Positions 1-7,639 of a DNA stretch of 9,562 bases are shown here, in pieces. How positions within the stretch are numbered: position 1 is the first letter of the stretch; each line of letters begins with the position of its first letter. Below the pieces are notes generated by a model that was given only the letters and a program-made list of their open reading frames with translations, was not told the DNA's origin and searched no databases. Source of the DNA: Gammaproteobacteria bacterium (GTDB lineage Bacteria; Pseudomonadota; Gammaproteobacteria; Pseudomonadales; Pseudohongiellaceae); NCBI GenBank assembly GCA_016762995.1, contig JAESUT010000177.1, positions 1-9,562 of the forward strand, given 5' to 3'. The translations under genes and the position numbers were made by a program.

Positions 1-3000
1 TTCCGCTCCGATACTAGTGTTAAGAGCCATTGGAATAAACCCTAAGCTCGCGACAAGGGCCGTCATTAATACCGGGCGTAGTCGAGTCATTGCACCTTCG
101 ATGATCGAATCCATAAGGTTGCCTCGGCTGTCACGCAGGCTGCGTATGAATGAGAGCATGATAAGTCCGTTCAAGACTGCAACTCCCGAGAGCGCGATAA
201 ACCCAACCCCGGCCGATATCGATAACGGCATGTCGCGAAGCCATAGTGCAACCACGCCGCCGGTCAACGCCAGCGGGACGCCAGTAAAGATGATTAGTGC
301 ATCTTTGAAAGAGCTGAATGCCATGAGCAATATGCCAAAGATGATAGCGAGCGTGACGGGTACAACGAGGGATAGGCGTTCTCGTGCCGACTCGAGCTGT
401 TGGTAAGTGCCGCCGTATTCGATCCAGTATCCTGGAGGAAGCTGAAGCTGAGCATCTATGCGCTGGCGTGCCTCGTCGACAAATGACCCAAGATCTCTAT
501 CCCGAATATTCGAAGTAACTACAATTCGGCGTTTCCCATTTTCCCTGTTCACCTGATTCGGTACCGTCGTCAATTCGATAGTCGCTACTTCCGATAGCGG
601 CACATAACCGGGTCCATCAGTGAATGACGCGGTAGGAACTGGCAGGCGACCGAGCCGGTACAAGTCTGTACGCATCTCCTCGGGAAGGCGAACTATGAGC
701 TCGAAGCGACGATCGCCCTCAAAAATTAGCCCGGCGGGCTGGCCACCCATGGCCGTGCCGATGAGCGCCTGCAGGTCGCTAATGTTCACTCCGTATCGAG
801 CAAGTACATCGCGCTTAGGCACGATGGTCAGGATTGGGAGTCCGCTTACTTGCTCAACCTGCACATCGGCTGCGCCTTGCACTGGCTCTATTATTTCGCG
901 AACTTGTTCGGCTAACTGCAGCAGTTGATCAAGGTCGTCACCAAAAACCTTGATTCCGAGATCGGCCCGTACTCCCGAAATCAACTCGTTGAATCGCATC
1001 TCGATCGGTTGGGTGAACTCATAGTTGTTGCCAGGTATCTCCGACATGGCCTCCTCTAGCTCCGCAATAAATTCAGCCTTGGTCTTGCTCGGCTTAGGCC
1101 ATTGTGAGTTTGGCTTTAACATAATAAACGTATCGGCGACCCCGGGCGGCATGGGGTCGGTAGCGATCTCCGGTGTGCCAATTTTTGAGAACACCCTATC
1201 GACCTCGCCGAACTGCGAGATTCTGATTTCAATTGCACGTTGCATCTCGACTGCCTGGTTCAAACCGGTGCCGGGGATGCGCAGAGCATGCATGGCGATA
1301 TCGCCTTCATCTAACTGTGGGATAAACTCAGTTCCCAAAGTTAGTGCGAGCGCAATACAAAGGCCGACGATGGCGGTGGCTACACCTATCACTAGCCAGC
1401 GCAGTCTCAATGAGAAAAGTAGCAATGGTCGATAGATTTTCTTTAAGCCGCGAATGAGAATGTTCTCGCGCTCCGAAATTTTCCCAGTCATAAAAATCGC
1501 AAGTGCCGCTGGTACTAACGTGAAGCAGAGTATAATCGCGGTGGTTAGTGCGAGGATTACGGTGATTGCCATAGGGTGAAACATTTTTCCTTCGATACCG
1601 GTTAGCGCGAAGATCGGCAGATAGACAAAGGTGATAATGCCGACACCGAAAAGACTAGGACGAATAACTTCATTGGTTGCGTCGAATACAACGCGCAGTC
1701 TTTGTTCTCGTGACAAGAGGTCGTTGTTCTGTTTCTGAGCCTCACAGAGGCGACGTACGCTGTTCTCTACGATGATTACCGCGCCATCTACGATGATTCC
1801 GAAGTCTAGTGCACCTAAGCTCATTAAGTTAGCCGATACACCGAAGCTCATCATGCCGGTAAATGTGCCGAGCATAGAGATGGGGATCACTATCATGGTG
1901 ATCAATGCGGCGCGAAAATTCCCTAGCATCAGAAACAATACGCTGATTACCAGTAAGGCCCCGCCGAGGAGATTCTCTTGCACGGTCTTAATAGTCTTGT
2001 CGACGAGCACAGTTCGATCGTAGGCCGGCTCGGCTGTCACGCCCTTCGGTAAGGATGCGTTTACTTCTTGCAGTTTCAACGCAACATCGCGAGCCACCGT
2101 TCTTGAGTTCGCTCCCATGAGCATGAACGCAGTGCCTAGTACAGTCTCGACACCGTCGCGTGTTGCGGCACCGGTGCGCAGTTGACTGCCGATGGAAACT
2201 TCGGCTACGTCTGCGATACGAATCGGCACATCACCGCGAATTGCTACCGGTACATTTCTAATCTCTTCGAAGTTGCTGAGTTGTCCGGTGGAGCGAACCA
2301 ATAGCTGCTGCCCATTAACTTCGATATATCCTGCACCCCGATTGCTATTGTTATTGCGAAGGGCGTCCACAATATCTTGCATGCCTATTTCCCAGCGTAA
2401 GAGTTCGGTAGGGTCGGGCGTGACGTGGAACTGTTTCTCATAGCCTCCGGTGGAGTTAATCTCATTGATCCCATCAACCAACATTAGTTGCGGGCGAATT
2501 ATCCAGTCTTGTATTTCTCTTAGGGCTGTACTGTCGTAGGGCGAACCGTCTGGCTGTAACGCATTGTCTTCGGCTGAGATCGTGTACATGAAAATCTCGC
2601 CAAGGCCTGTGCTGATCGGCCCCATCTCTGGGTTGATGCCGTCAGGTAGTTGGCTGCTCAAAACGGCGAGTCTTTCGCTGATCAGGTTACGTGCGAAGTA
2701 AATGTCGGTCCCCTCATCGAACACTACGGTAACCTGCGATAGGCCATAGCGTGAGAGTGAGCGGGTGTAGGCAAGATTGGGCAGGCCGGCAAGCCCCGTC
2801 TCAACTGGAAAGGTGATTCGCTGTTCGGCCTCCAGTGGTGAGTAGCCCGGTGCCTCGGTATTAACCTGAACCTGCACGTTAGTTATATCGGGTACAGCAT
2901 CGATTGGCAGTTGGAAGTAATTCCAGACACCAAGTAGGCTGAGCGCGAGGGTGATGGCCAATACTAGCCAGCGCTGTTCTATAGAAGAGCGCAGAATAAA

Positions 3001-3009
3001 ATTTATCAT
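1..3009 (-). CDS. czcA: CzcA-type heavy-metal RND efflux pump (3' end cut by window edge)
   Basis: Inner-membrane proton/cation antiporter of the HME-RND family, the engine of a CzcCBA complex that exports divalent metal ions. I read 1003 codons with no stop; family members are about 1040-1070 residues, so only the C-terminal tail is missing. Visible features are TM1 near residues 14-32, then LPIDAVPDIT (34-43), the TM4 motif DFGIIVDGAVIIVEN (402-416), TEFIPQLDEGDI after TM7, and a C-terminal block ending NTSIGAE at the edge. D402, D408 and E415 fall at the same numbers as the essential residues of Cupriavidus CzcA. This motif favours divalent cations (Zn, Co, Cd, possibly Ni) over the Cu/Ag CusA type, which lacks it. 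The ATG start is supported by AGGAG ten bases upstream, overlapping the czcB stop. Family call is very secure; the exact substrate is inference. Confidence 0.96.
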   Translation of the reverse strand, partial: MINFILRSSIEQRWLVLAITLALSLLGVWNYFQLPIDAVPDITNVQVQVNTEAPGYSPLEAEQRITFPVETGLAGLPNLAYTRSLSRYGLSQVTVVFDEGTDIYFARNLISERLAVLSSQLPDGINPEMGPISTGLGEIFMYTISAEDNALQPDGSPYDSTALREIQDWIIRPQLMLVDGINEINSTGGYEKQFHVTPDPTELLRWEIGMQDIVDALRNNNSNRGAGYIEVNGQQLLVRSTGQLSNFEEIRNVPVAIRGDVPIRIADVAEVSIGSQLRTGAATRDGVETVLGTAFMLMGANSRTVARDVALKLQEVNASLPKGVTAEPAYDRTVLVDKTIKTVQENLLGGALLVISVLFLMLGNFRAALITMIVIPISMLGTFTGMMSFGVSANLMSLGALDFGIIVDGAVIIVENSVRRLCEAQKQNNDLLSREQRLRVVFDATNEVIRPSLFGVGIITFVYLPIFALTGIEGKMFHPMAITVILALTTAIILCFTLVPAALAIFMTGKISERENILIRGLKKIYRPLLLFSLRLRWLVIGVATAIVGLCIALALTLGTEFIPQLDEGDIAMHALRIPGTGLNQAVEMQRAIEIRISQFGEVDRVFSKIGTPEIATDPMPPGVADTFIMLKPNSQWPKPSKTKAEFIAELEEAMSEIPGNNYEFTQPIEMRFNELISGVRADLGIKVFGDDLDQLLQLAEQVREIIEPVQGAADVQVEQVSGLPILTIVPKRDVLARYGVNISDLQALIGTAMGGQPAGLIFEGDRRFELIVRLPEEMRTDLYRLGRLPVPTASFTDGPGYVPLSEVATIELTTVPNQVNRENGKRRIVVTSNIRDRDLGSFVDEARQRIDAQLQLPPGYWIEYGGTYQQLESARERLSLVVPVTLAIIFGILLMAFSSFKDALIIFTGVPLALTGGVVALWLRDMPLSISAGVGFIALSGVAVLNGLIMLSFIRSLRDSRGNLMDSIIEGAMTRLRPVLMTALVASLGFIPMALNTSIGAE

Positions 3010-3019
3010 CGTCAATCTC

Positions 3020-4237
3020 CTAGTGTGCGTGAGTGGCGCCGGATTTCTCCAGGTCTGCTTTTAGCAAGTAGCTGTTGGTAACCACATAGACATCGCCTTG
3101 ATCGAGACCGCTCAATACCTCGGTGAAACGTCTGTCGCTGCGGCCTAGTTGTAGAGGTCGCGCCTCAAAGCTGTTACCCACTTGGATGAACACAACAGGA
3201 CGGCCTAGGAATTCTTGCAGGGCTGTGTTTTCGACTGCTAGATCCACATCGAATTTAGCGACAGTTACATCTGCTTCGACTAATAGCCCTGGGGTCCAGA
3301 TAAGATCGGGATTTGCAAGTGGCACTCTAGCGATAACGTGTGGTGAAAGCCCCTCGCCTGGATTCAGATAGCGAATAGTACTGCTCGTGCTCAGCTCGCC
3401 CATACGTAGAATCACTTCTTGGCCTGCGCGAATGCGCTGAGCCTCTGAAGGAAATACATTGAGGTCGGCCCAGACATTGCTGTAGTTGGCAATCGTCAGC
3501 AGCGGCTGATCGCTGGCAAACTCGCCCGGGTTCGCGTGGCTATCAATAATAGTGCCACTAATAGGCGCCCTGATCTCGTAGGTTTGCAGGCTGTCATTGG
3601 CTTCGACAGTTGCAACAAGGTCGCCTTGATTAACGTAGTCACCCAGCTCTGGGCTGACGCTACGAATCAGGCCGGGGTAGCGTGCTGTTATATGGCTAAC
3701 AAGTTTGGGGTCGGGAGCGATTTTTCCGTACAGAAGCTCCTGTTGTAGCAACGATTGTGTACTCGCCACCTGCGTAACTATGCCAAGTCTGGCTACCTGC
3801 TGCGGACTTAAGTCAACACGGCCTTCGTGGCTTTCGTAATCCCAGCGATAGCGATTGCCGGCATGGCTCGCGGTCACACGAACATCGAATGAGTGTGGTT
3901 CTGCTATGGGGCTGCTGGCAAGAAATTTGCCGTTACTAACAAAGCTGGGATTGTCCGTGTTGCCACCCAATCGTGTTAATTCAACGCCGATCTGCCAGTC
4001 ACTTGGCGCTATCTCGATTTCATCAAGGAATGCCCAGACTCGAAATTGAGGTTCGACTAACCGCTCGAAGACAGTCAATTCCACGACAAAGCCATCGGCT
4101 TCTAGGAGACGGCCACCGTGAGGGCCGGTCTTGTTATCTTCTTCGTCATCGTGTTCCTGCGCAATTGTCGGACTGGCAATGAATAAGACAACGCCGATGC
4201 AGATGCTGTTCTTGAATGTGCTGTTGAGGAAATTCAT
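3020..4237 (-). CDS. czcB: CzcB-type periplasmic adaptor (membrane fusion protein)
   Basis: Periplasmic adaptor linking the CzcA-type pump to the outer-membrane channel; 405 residues. An N-terminal signal segment (about 1-26, ending SPTIA-Q) is followed by an acidic His-containing stretch and GPHGGRLL (38-45), a motif typical of CzcB-like adaptors. A lipoyl/barrel-sandwich region follows around residues 180-255 (RYPGLIRSVSPELGDYVNQG, then RAPISGTI), then beta-barrel and membrane-proximal domains. The C-terminus ends in GATHAH, a short His tail that may contact metal (inference). The helical hairpin is short, as in metal adaptors compared with drug adaptors. Its ATG overlaps the czcC stop in an ATGA, implying translational coupling, and its TAG lies in the ribosome-binding site of czcA. 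No truncation or frameshift is seen. Confidence 0.93.
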   Translation of the reverse strand: MNFLNSTFKNSICIGVVLFIASPTIAQEHDDEEDNKTGPHGGRLLEADGFVVELTVFERLVEPQFRVWAFLDEIEIAPSDWQIGVELTRLGGNTDNPSFVSNGKFLASSPIAEPHSFDVRVTASHAGNRYRWDYESHEGRVDLSPQQVARLGIVTQVASTQSLLQQELLYGKIAPDPKLVSHITARYPGLIRSVSPELGDYVNQGDLVATVEANDSLQTYEIRAPISGTIIDSHANPGEFASDQPLLTIANYSNVWADLNVFPSEAQRIRAGQEVILRMGELSTSSTIRYLNPGEGLSPHVIARVPLANPDLIWTPGLLVEADVTVAKFDVDLAVENTALQEFLGRPVVFIQVGNSFEARPLQLGRSDRRFTEVLSGLDQGDVYVVTNSYLLKADLEKSGATHAH

Positions 4238-5505
4238 TGTGAGGTTTCTCCTGATGAGCGACCCAGTGTTTCGCCACTTAGTCGTTCGATTTCAATACGG
4301 ATTAGGTGGGAGCGTGCGGCTGCATTGATGAGTGCGAGCTGGGAATCTAAAAGTTCTTTCTGCGCCGCGCTCATTTCAATATAGCTGTAACGGCCATTCT
4401 CGAAGGCAGTTCGGGTTGCAGCGAGTGCGTTGTTAAGTTGAGGAACGACTAAGTCTTGCAGCGCGGTGAATTCATTGACTGCTAGTAGACGTAGTTGTTC
4501 CAGTGTCAACAGCTGTGCCTTCATGCGTAGTACTGCTGTCTCTCTTTCGCTGTCGACACGCAATAAATTTGCCTGTGCAGCAGTGATAGCTCCCTGTGCT
4601 CGGCGCTTAGTCGATAGAGGCATGCTGAGCTGAAACGTGATTGCTGTATCGTTGAGTTCCGCGAGATGACGAAGGCCCGCGCCAACTTCGATGTTGCTAC
4701 TGCGTTGACTGCGCGCTTGGCGAAGTTCCGCTTCCTTCAGTCGGGCTTCAGTAACAAACACTTGTATTGCCGGGTTTTTCTCAAGCGCGGCGAGAAGTGA
4801 TTGCATGTCGGCGGTTTCAACGATCTGCATTAGTTCTGCCTGACTTTGGTGCTGTGAAGAAAGTCCACCCCAGAGGCTAGAGAGGCTTATGCTTGCCGCT
4901 TGGTTTCGATAACTTGCGCTCTGTGCGTCTAGCTCGGCACGAGTGAGCGCTGCCGCGGCTCGATATCGGGCAGCCTCAGGTGTCCTACCTGCCTCGACAC
5001 GCGCAGAAACATTGCTAAGTATGTCTGCAGCCAATTGCGTGTACTGCTCTAACAGACTGGCCGTTTCTTCGGCAGCGGCTAACTCGATATAACGAGTCGC
5101 AACCTCGGATAGCAGATTCAATTCAAGAATCTGTTGTTCCGCTCGCAAGACGTTCTGGCGCTGATTGACAACGTTCGCTCTGGCCGAACGTTTGTCGCCA
5201 AATTCGATAACTTGTGAGAGCGAGAGGGTAATTTCAGTTCCCTGAAACCAATTGAGATCTCCAGTACCTAGAACATTCTCAATCTCGCTATTGACACGAA
5301 GCCCGGGTTTTAGTTGCGCGGTTTGCAGTTCTCCCTGGAGTGCGTCTGCGCGTAATCGATAAGTTTGAAACTGTGGATTGTTTTTCAGCGTCAATCGAAT
5401 CGCCTCAGACAGGCTAACGCCGTCATCGGGAGCGGCGTGAGCCCAGCTTCCTAAGAAGAGAGCGACGACGAAGTAAAATACCGTCAATGGTTTGTAGCTT
5501 TTCAT
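4234..5505 (-). CDS. czcC: CzcC-type outer-membrane efflux channel (TolC/OEP family)
   Basis: Outer-membrane factor that would complete the CzcCBA tunnel; 423 residues, normal for the family. A cleavable signal peptide is visible (h-region about 7-20, likely cut after AHA at 22-24); no lipobox Cys is present, unlike OprM-type channels. Two OEP repeats follow, roughly 30-215 and 225-415. The first opens with SLSEAIRLTLKNNPQ and contains LSQVIEFGDKRSAR, typical of CzcC; long Ala/Leu/Gln/Glu-rich segments fit the periplasmic helical barrel. The ATG at 5505 has AGGAG six bases upstream (5512-5516). The gene overlaps czcB by 4 bp and follows the small membrane-protein gene by 74 bp, a gap holding a short hairpin. 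Family is secure; the czc name rests on its partners. Confidence 0.92.
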   Translation of the reverse strand: MKSYKPLTVFYFVVALFLGSWAHAAPDDGVSLSEAIRLTLKNNPQFQTYRLRADALQGELQTAQLKPGLRVNSEIENVLGTGDLNWFQGTEITLSLSQVIEFGDKRSARANVVNQRQNVLRAEQQILELNLLSEVATRYIELAAAEETASLLEQYTQLAADILSNVSARVEAGRTPEAARYRAAAALTRAELDAQSASYRNQAASISLSSLWGGLSSQHQSQAELMQIVETADMQSLLAALEKNPAIQVFVTEARLKEAELRQARSQRSSNIEVGAGLRHLAELNDTAITFQLSMPLSTKRRAQGAITAAQANLLRVDSERETAVLRMKAQLLTLEQLRLLAVNEFTALQDLVVPQLNNALAATRTAFENGRYSYIEMSAAQKELLDSQLALINAAARSHLIRIEIERLSGETLGRSSGETSQ

Positions 5506-5521
5506 TCTAAACTCCTAAGTC

Positions 5522-5535
5522 GTGCGCGTACGCAC
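5522..5535 (-). promoter_or_regulatory. Short intercistronic hairpin upstream of czcC
   Basis: A perfect 5-bp inverted repeat, GTGCG and CGCAC around a TACG tetraloop on the minus strand, lies 16 bases before the czcC start and just upstream of its Shine-Dalgarno site. No T-run follows, so it does not look like a terminator. It could mark mRNA processing or affect czcC translation, but the stem is short and its role is inferred. Confidence 0.3.
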
Positions 5536-5579
5536 AAATCAAATCAGTCGAGGAAGGACTGTATCCAATTACGAAATGC

Positions 5580-5969
5580 TTAGGATGCTAGGGGAGGTGC
5601 TCTCAGTGGAGGAAGGTAATTCTTGAGGCTACTAATTTTCCTGTCTACATATTGATACCGAGCTTGAGCTTTCGGTAAGGGCAGCAAACAGAGTAAGAAC
5701 AAACTGACGATGATGAGAAGGGAGTCTATATCGAAGATTTTGGAAACTAGGTTGTCAGATAGAACTTGTTTTTCTGTATCTGTATGGCCGGCTTCTTCGG
5801 TATGCTCAACATGACCACTAAGATTATCAAAGTGGATGCTGACAGGCGGTTCCTGTCCATCGAAGCAATAATGGCTAACAGCACCGCCCATGCGAAGCGC
5901 AAGCAGCACAAACAACAGTAGATAGACTATTGTAGTGGTTGTGTTTTTTTGTTCGAGCAGTTCGTGCAT
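5580..5969 (-). CDS. Small two-helix membrane protein heading the czc operon (CzcI-like position)
   Basis: A 129-residue protein I cannot assign to a named family with certainty. It has a hydrophobic segment at 14-31, then HYCFDGQEPPVSIHFD (33-48), a His/acid-rich loop (H53, H56, H62), a second hydrophobic segment (82-98), a basic stretch, and a C-terminus ending PPLRAPPLAS. Either the first segment is a signal anchor with the loop in the periplasm, or it is cleaved. Cys35 with nearby His and acidic residues could bind metal; this is inference. In other czc operons a small His-rich protein, CzcI, sits upstream of czcC and affects expression; this protein shares the position and the pattern of a YC motif followed by histidines, but it is longer and has a second helix. 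The ATG lacks a clear Shine-Dalgarno site. Spacing of 74 bp to czcC and same strand suggest one operon. Confidence 0.72.
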   Translation of the reverse strand: MHELLEQKNTTTTIVYLLLFVLLALRMGGAVSHYCFDGQEPPVSIHFDNLSGHVEHTEEAGHTDTEKQVLSDNLVSKIFDIDSLLIIVSLFLLCLLPLPKAQARYQYVDRKISSLKNYLPPLRAPPLAS

Positions 5970-6019
5970 TGGATCAGGAAGATCGGGCCCATGTATTACA
6001 ATGGGGCCACTGTAACAGA

Positions 6020-6051
6020 ATCTTAGCCTAAGTAGGATTGATGTGCGTCAA
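6020..6051 (-). promoter_or_regulatory. Candidate promoter for the czc operon with 20-bp spacer
   Basis: On the minus strand, TTGACG (6046-6051) and TAAGAT (6020-6025) are separated by exactly 20 bp, 51 bp or more upstream of the small membrane-protein ATG. A 20-bp spacer is too long for ordinary sigma-70 promoters but typical of MerR-family targets. A dyad CTTAG-C-CTAAG (6022-6032) overlaps the -10 element rather than being centred in the spacer, which argues against a classical MerR site. It is a pattern match only. Confidence 0.3.
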
Positions 6052-6063
6052 TAGGCCGCATGT

Positions 6064-6081
6064 AAAAACCCAAGTAGTTGG
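6064..6081 (-). terminator. Weak possible terminator after the CBS-domain gene
   Basis: Read on the minus strand, CCAA-CTAC-TTGG (6081-6070) is followed by G and then five T (6068-6064), 53 bp past the CBS-gene stop. The stem is only 4 bp, so termination would be inefficient if it exists. It would separate the CBS gene from the czc operon promoter. Confidence 0.25.
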
Positions 6082-6134
6082 CATAGGGCAGGGCCTGAGC
6101 TGAGGAAATAGCCAGTTTACGCGTTGAATATCGA

Positions 6135-6560
6135 TTAGTGCGTAGTGGCGTGAGGCTCAGGATCTGCAAACGGATTGTAAGTTCGGGCTTTGTCGATCTG
6201 TATTATGTCTGTCACCGAAACAATTCCACAGACTTTTTTATCTTGGAGTACTAGGATGTGGTGGATGCCATTGTCGAGCATCAGTTGCATAGTGTTATCG
6301 ACAGAGCTTCGTGGCCCGACAGCAATAACATTGCGTGACATGATTTCTTGTACATAGGTCCTACTGACATCTTTTTTGTCGTTTCGAATTCGCAAGATAT
6401 CGCTATGGCTTAGTACGCCAACACAATCCCCTTGATCGTCAATCACCGGAACACAGGGCCTATAGGTGTTGAGCATGATCGTTTCGGATTGCTCTACTGT
6501 GGAGGTGCAAGAGACAGTTGTTACTTCTGTTTGCATTATGTCTTTTACGAAAACTTGCAC
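6135..6560 (-). CDS. CBS-domain pair protein
   Basis: A 141-residue protein made almost wholly of two CBS domains (Bateman module), a fold that usually binds adenine nucleotides and senses energy state. CBS1 spans about 5-58 and closes with GVLSHSDIL (48-56); CBS2 spans about 70-122 and closes with GIVSVTDII (112-120). D54 and D118 lie in the usual ribose-contacting S/T-x-x-D position. Both domains open with the typical IM..(D/N)V..V pattern. There is no fused enzyme, transporter or DNA-binding domain, so any target would be a separate protein; none is evident nearby. The start is GTG, chosen because AAGGAG lies six bases upstream (6567-6572); an overlapping ATG at 6562-6560 is out of frame. 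It lies 165 bp upstream of the czc operon on the same strand, with no proof of cotranscription. Confidence 0.9.
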   Translation of the reverse strand: MQVFVKDIMQTEVTTVSCTSTVEQSETIMLNTYRPCVPVIDDQGDCVGVLSHSDILRIRNDKKDVSRTYVQEIMSRNVIAVGPRSSVDNTMQLMLDNGIHHILVLQDKKVCGIVSVTDIIQIDKARTYNPFADPEPHATTH

Positions 6561-6982
6561 ATTCAGCTCCTTGAAATTGTATCCATGTAACCTCTACGGC
6601 AGATTCAATGTATTACTGAAGCTCTTCTCTATTCCCGCTAATTCAATTCAATAAATTACCGTGCCTAAGTCGACCGAATATCTTCTAGGCATCGAGCTGT
6701 AGTAGTGCAGCGTCTTGCTTCGCAGGTCGAGTTTGGTAGATATCGCTGCCACTAGGTCAGTTCTAGCGGGGTACAGACAAGTAAGCCTGCAAGGGCTCCC
6801 AGTACATTTTGTGCTATCTATTCTCTAGATGTTCGTGTGCATCGATCGGGTATCCAGGTTGTTCCAGGTGTAAGGTTGTGGAATTTTCAGACTGTTTGAG
6901 TGTGACGCTCACCGTAGAGTGCGCGCCTTTTTTCTACTTTTCATCTCGAATAATTCCGCCTTGTAGTGTTCCACATCTTGTC
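6561..6982. other. Intergenic region of about 420 bp, no convincing gene
   Basis: This stretch holds the leader of the CBS gene at its left end and the region downstream of the OmpA-family gene at its right end. I see no RNA gene. Two very short open fragments on the minus strand (6752-6817 and 6685-6756) look slightly protein-like but are about 21 and 23 codons and in different frames. A T6 tract at 6928-6933 on the plus strand is not preceded by a sound hairpin. Confidence 0.6.
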
Positions 6983-7639
6983 TCAGTTCGGCTGGGCTAC
7001 AATCTTCAGTTCGACTCGACGATTTTGGGCCTTGCCGGATTCTGTCTGATTGGATGCCAGCGGCTGATCTGCTCCCATACCCTGAGATAGGAGTCGAGAC
7101 TGCTCGACACCGCGAGAGGCGAGGGCGTTGGTGACGCTAGTAGCGCGACGATTGGAGAGATTGTAATTGTAGTCAGCCGCACCGCTGGAATCAGTGTGTC
7201 CGGTTACCACCAGGTTAGTATCCTTGAACTTGGCTAGCACCTGCGCCACGGAATTTAGCACCGGGTAAAACTGATCGCGCACGACGAACTCGTTCGTATT
7301 GAAACTAATGTTGCCGGGCATGATCAGATTTATTTCATCGCCGACGCGTTGTACCTGCACGCCGGAGCCTGCGAGCTGCTCTCGCATTTCCGCTTCTTGG
7401 GCATCCATATAGGCGCCTACTCCGGCGCCAATTGCTCCGCAACCGAGCGCGGCATTACGAGCGCGTTGGCCGCTTTCGATAGCGCCGACTAGGCCACAAA
7501 CTACGCCACCCAAGGCGCCATAAGTTGCGGCTCGGCTTATTTGTTGCTCGCCGGTATAAGGGTTGATGGTGTTACAGGCGCTGACGATCAGGCTGATTAC
7601 TAGCACGCCGAGTATTCTACTAAGTCTGAGGTATTGCAT
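6983..7639 (-). CDS. OmpA-family lipoprotein with glycine-zipper segment (YiaD-like)
   Basis: Outer-membrane-type lipoprotein expected to tether the envelope to peptidoglycan; 218 residues. The signal peptide ends in the lipobox VSAC (19-22), with Asn at +2, which suits outer-membrane sorting. Residues about 37-77 form a Gly/Ala-rich zipper (ATYGALGG to GAGVGAYMD) interrupted by a charged ESGQRARN turn and containing Cys48 and Cys67, so it may insert in or lie on a membrane. The OmpA-C domain spans about 100-215: SFNTNEF (112-118), TGHTD (146-150) and LSNRRA (161-166). D150 and R165 match the diaminopimelate-binding pair of E. coli OmpA in identity and spacing. The ATG start has GGAG four bases upstream and a hairpin just before it. 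It stands alone on this strand and is divergent from the YqaE gene. Confidence 0.93.
   Translation of the reverse strand: MQYLRLSRILGVLVISLIVSACNTINPYTGEQQISRAATYGALGGVVCGLVGAIESGQRARNAALGCGAIGAGVGAYMDAQEAEMREQLAGSGVQVQRVGDEINLIMPGNISFNTNEFVVRDQFYPVLNSVAQVLAKFKDTNLVVTGHTDSSGAADYNYNLSNRRATSVTNALASRGVEQSRLLSQGMGADQPLASNQTESGKAQNRRVELKIVAQPN

Noticed and set aside
17..2443. Several open frames of 80-140 codons on the plus strand across the first 2.4 kb
   Set aside because: They lie antisense to the long czcA coding frame, have no recognisable domains and show Ser/Arg/Pro-rich composition typical of shadow frames.
1..3009. CusA-type (Cu/Ag) assignment for the RND pump
   Set aside because: The TM4 motif DFG-x3-DGA-x4-EN matches the CzcA divalent-cation type rather than the CusA sequence.
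3123..4328. Open frames on the plus strand opposite the adaptor and czcC genes
   Set aside because: All are antisense to well-supported efflux genes and have no family resemblance or ribosome-binding sites.
6466..6654. 62-codon plus-strand frame opposite the start of the CBS gene
   Set aside because: It overlaps the strongly supported CBS coding frame in antisense and resembles no known protein.
6901..6933. T6 tract on the plus strand after a GC-rich stretch, considered as a terminator
   Set aside because: No stable stem directly precedes the T-run, and no plus-strand gene ends upstream of it.
6809..7090. 93-codon Cys-rich plus-strand frame ending inside the OmpA-family gene
   Set aside because: Its 3' third is antisense to the OmpA-C domain, its composition is irregular, and no ribosome-binding site is evident.
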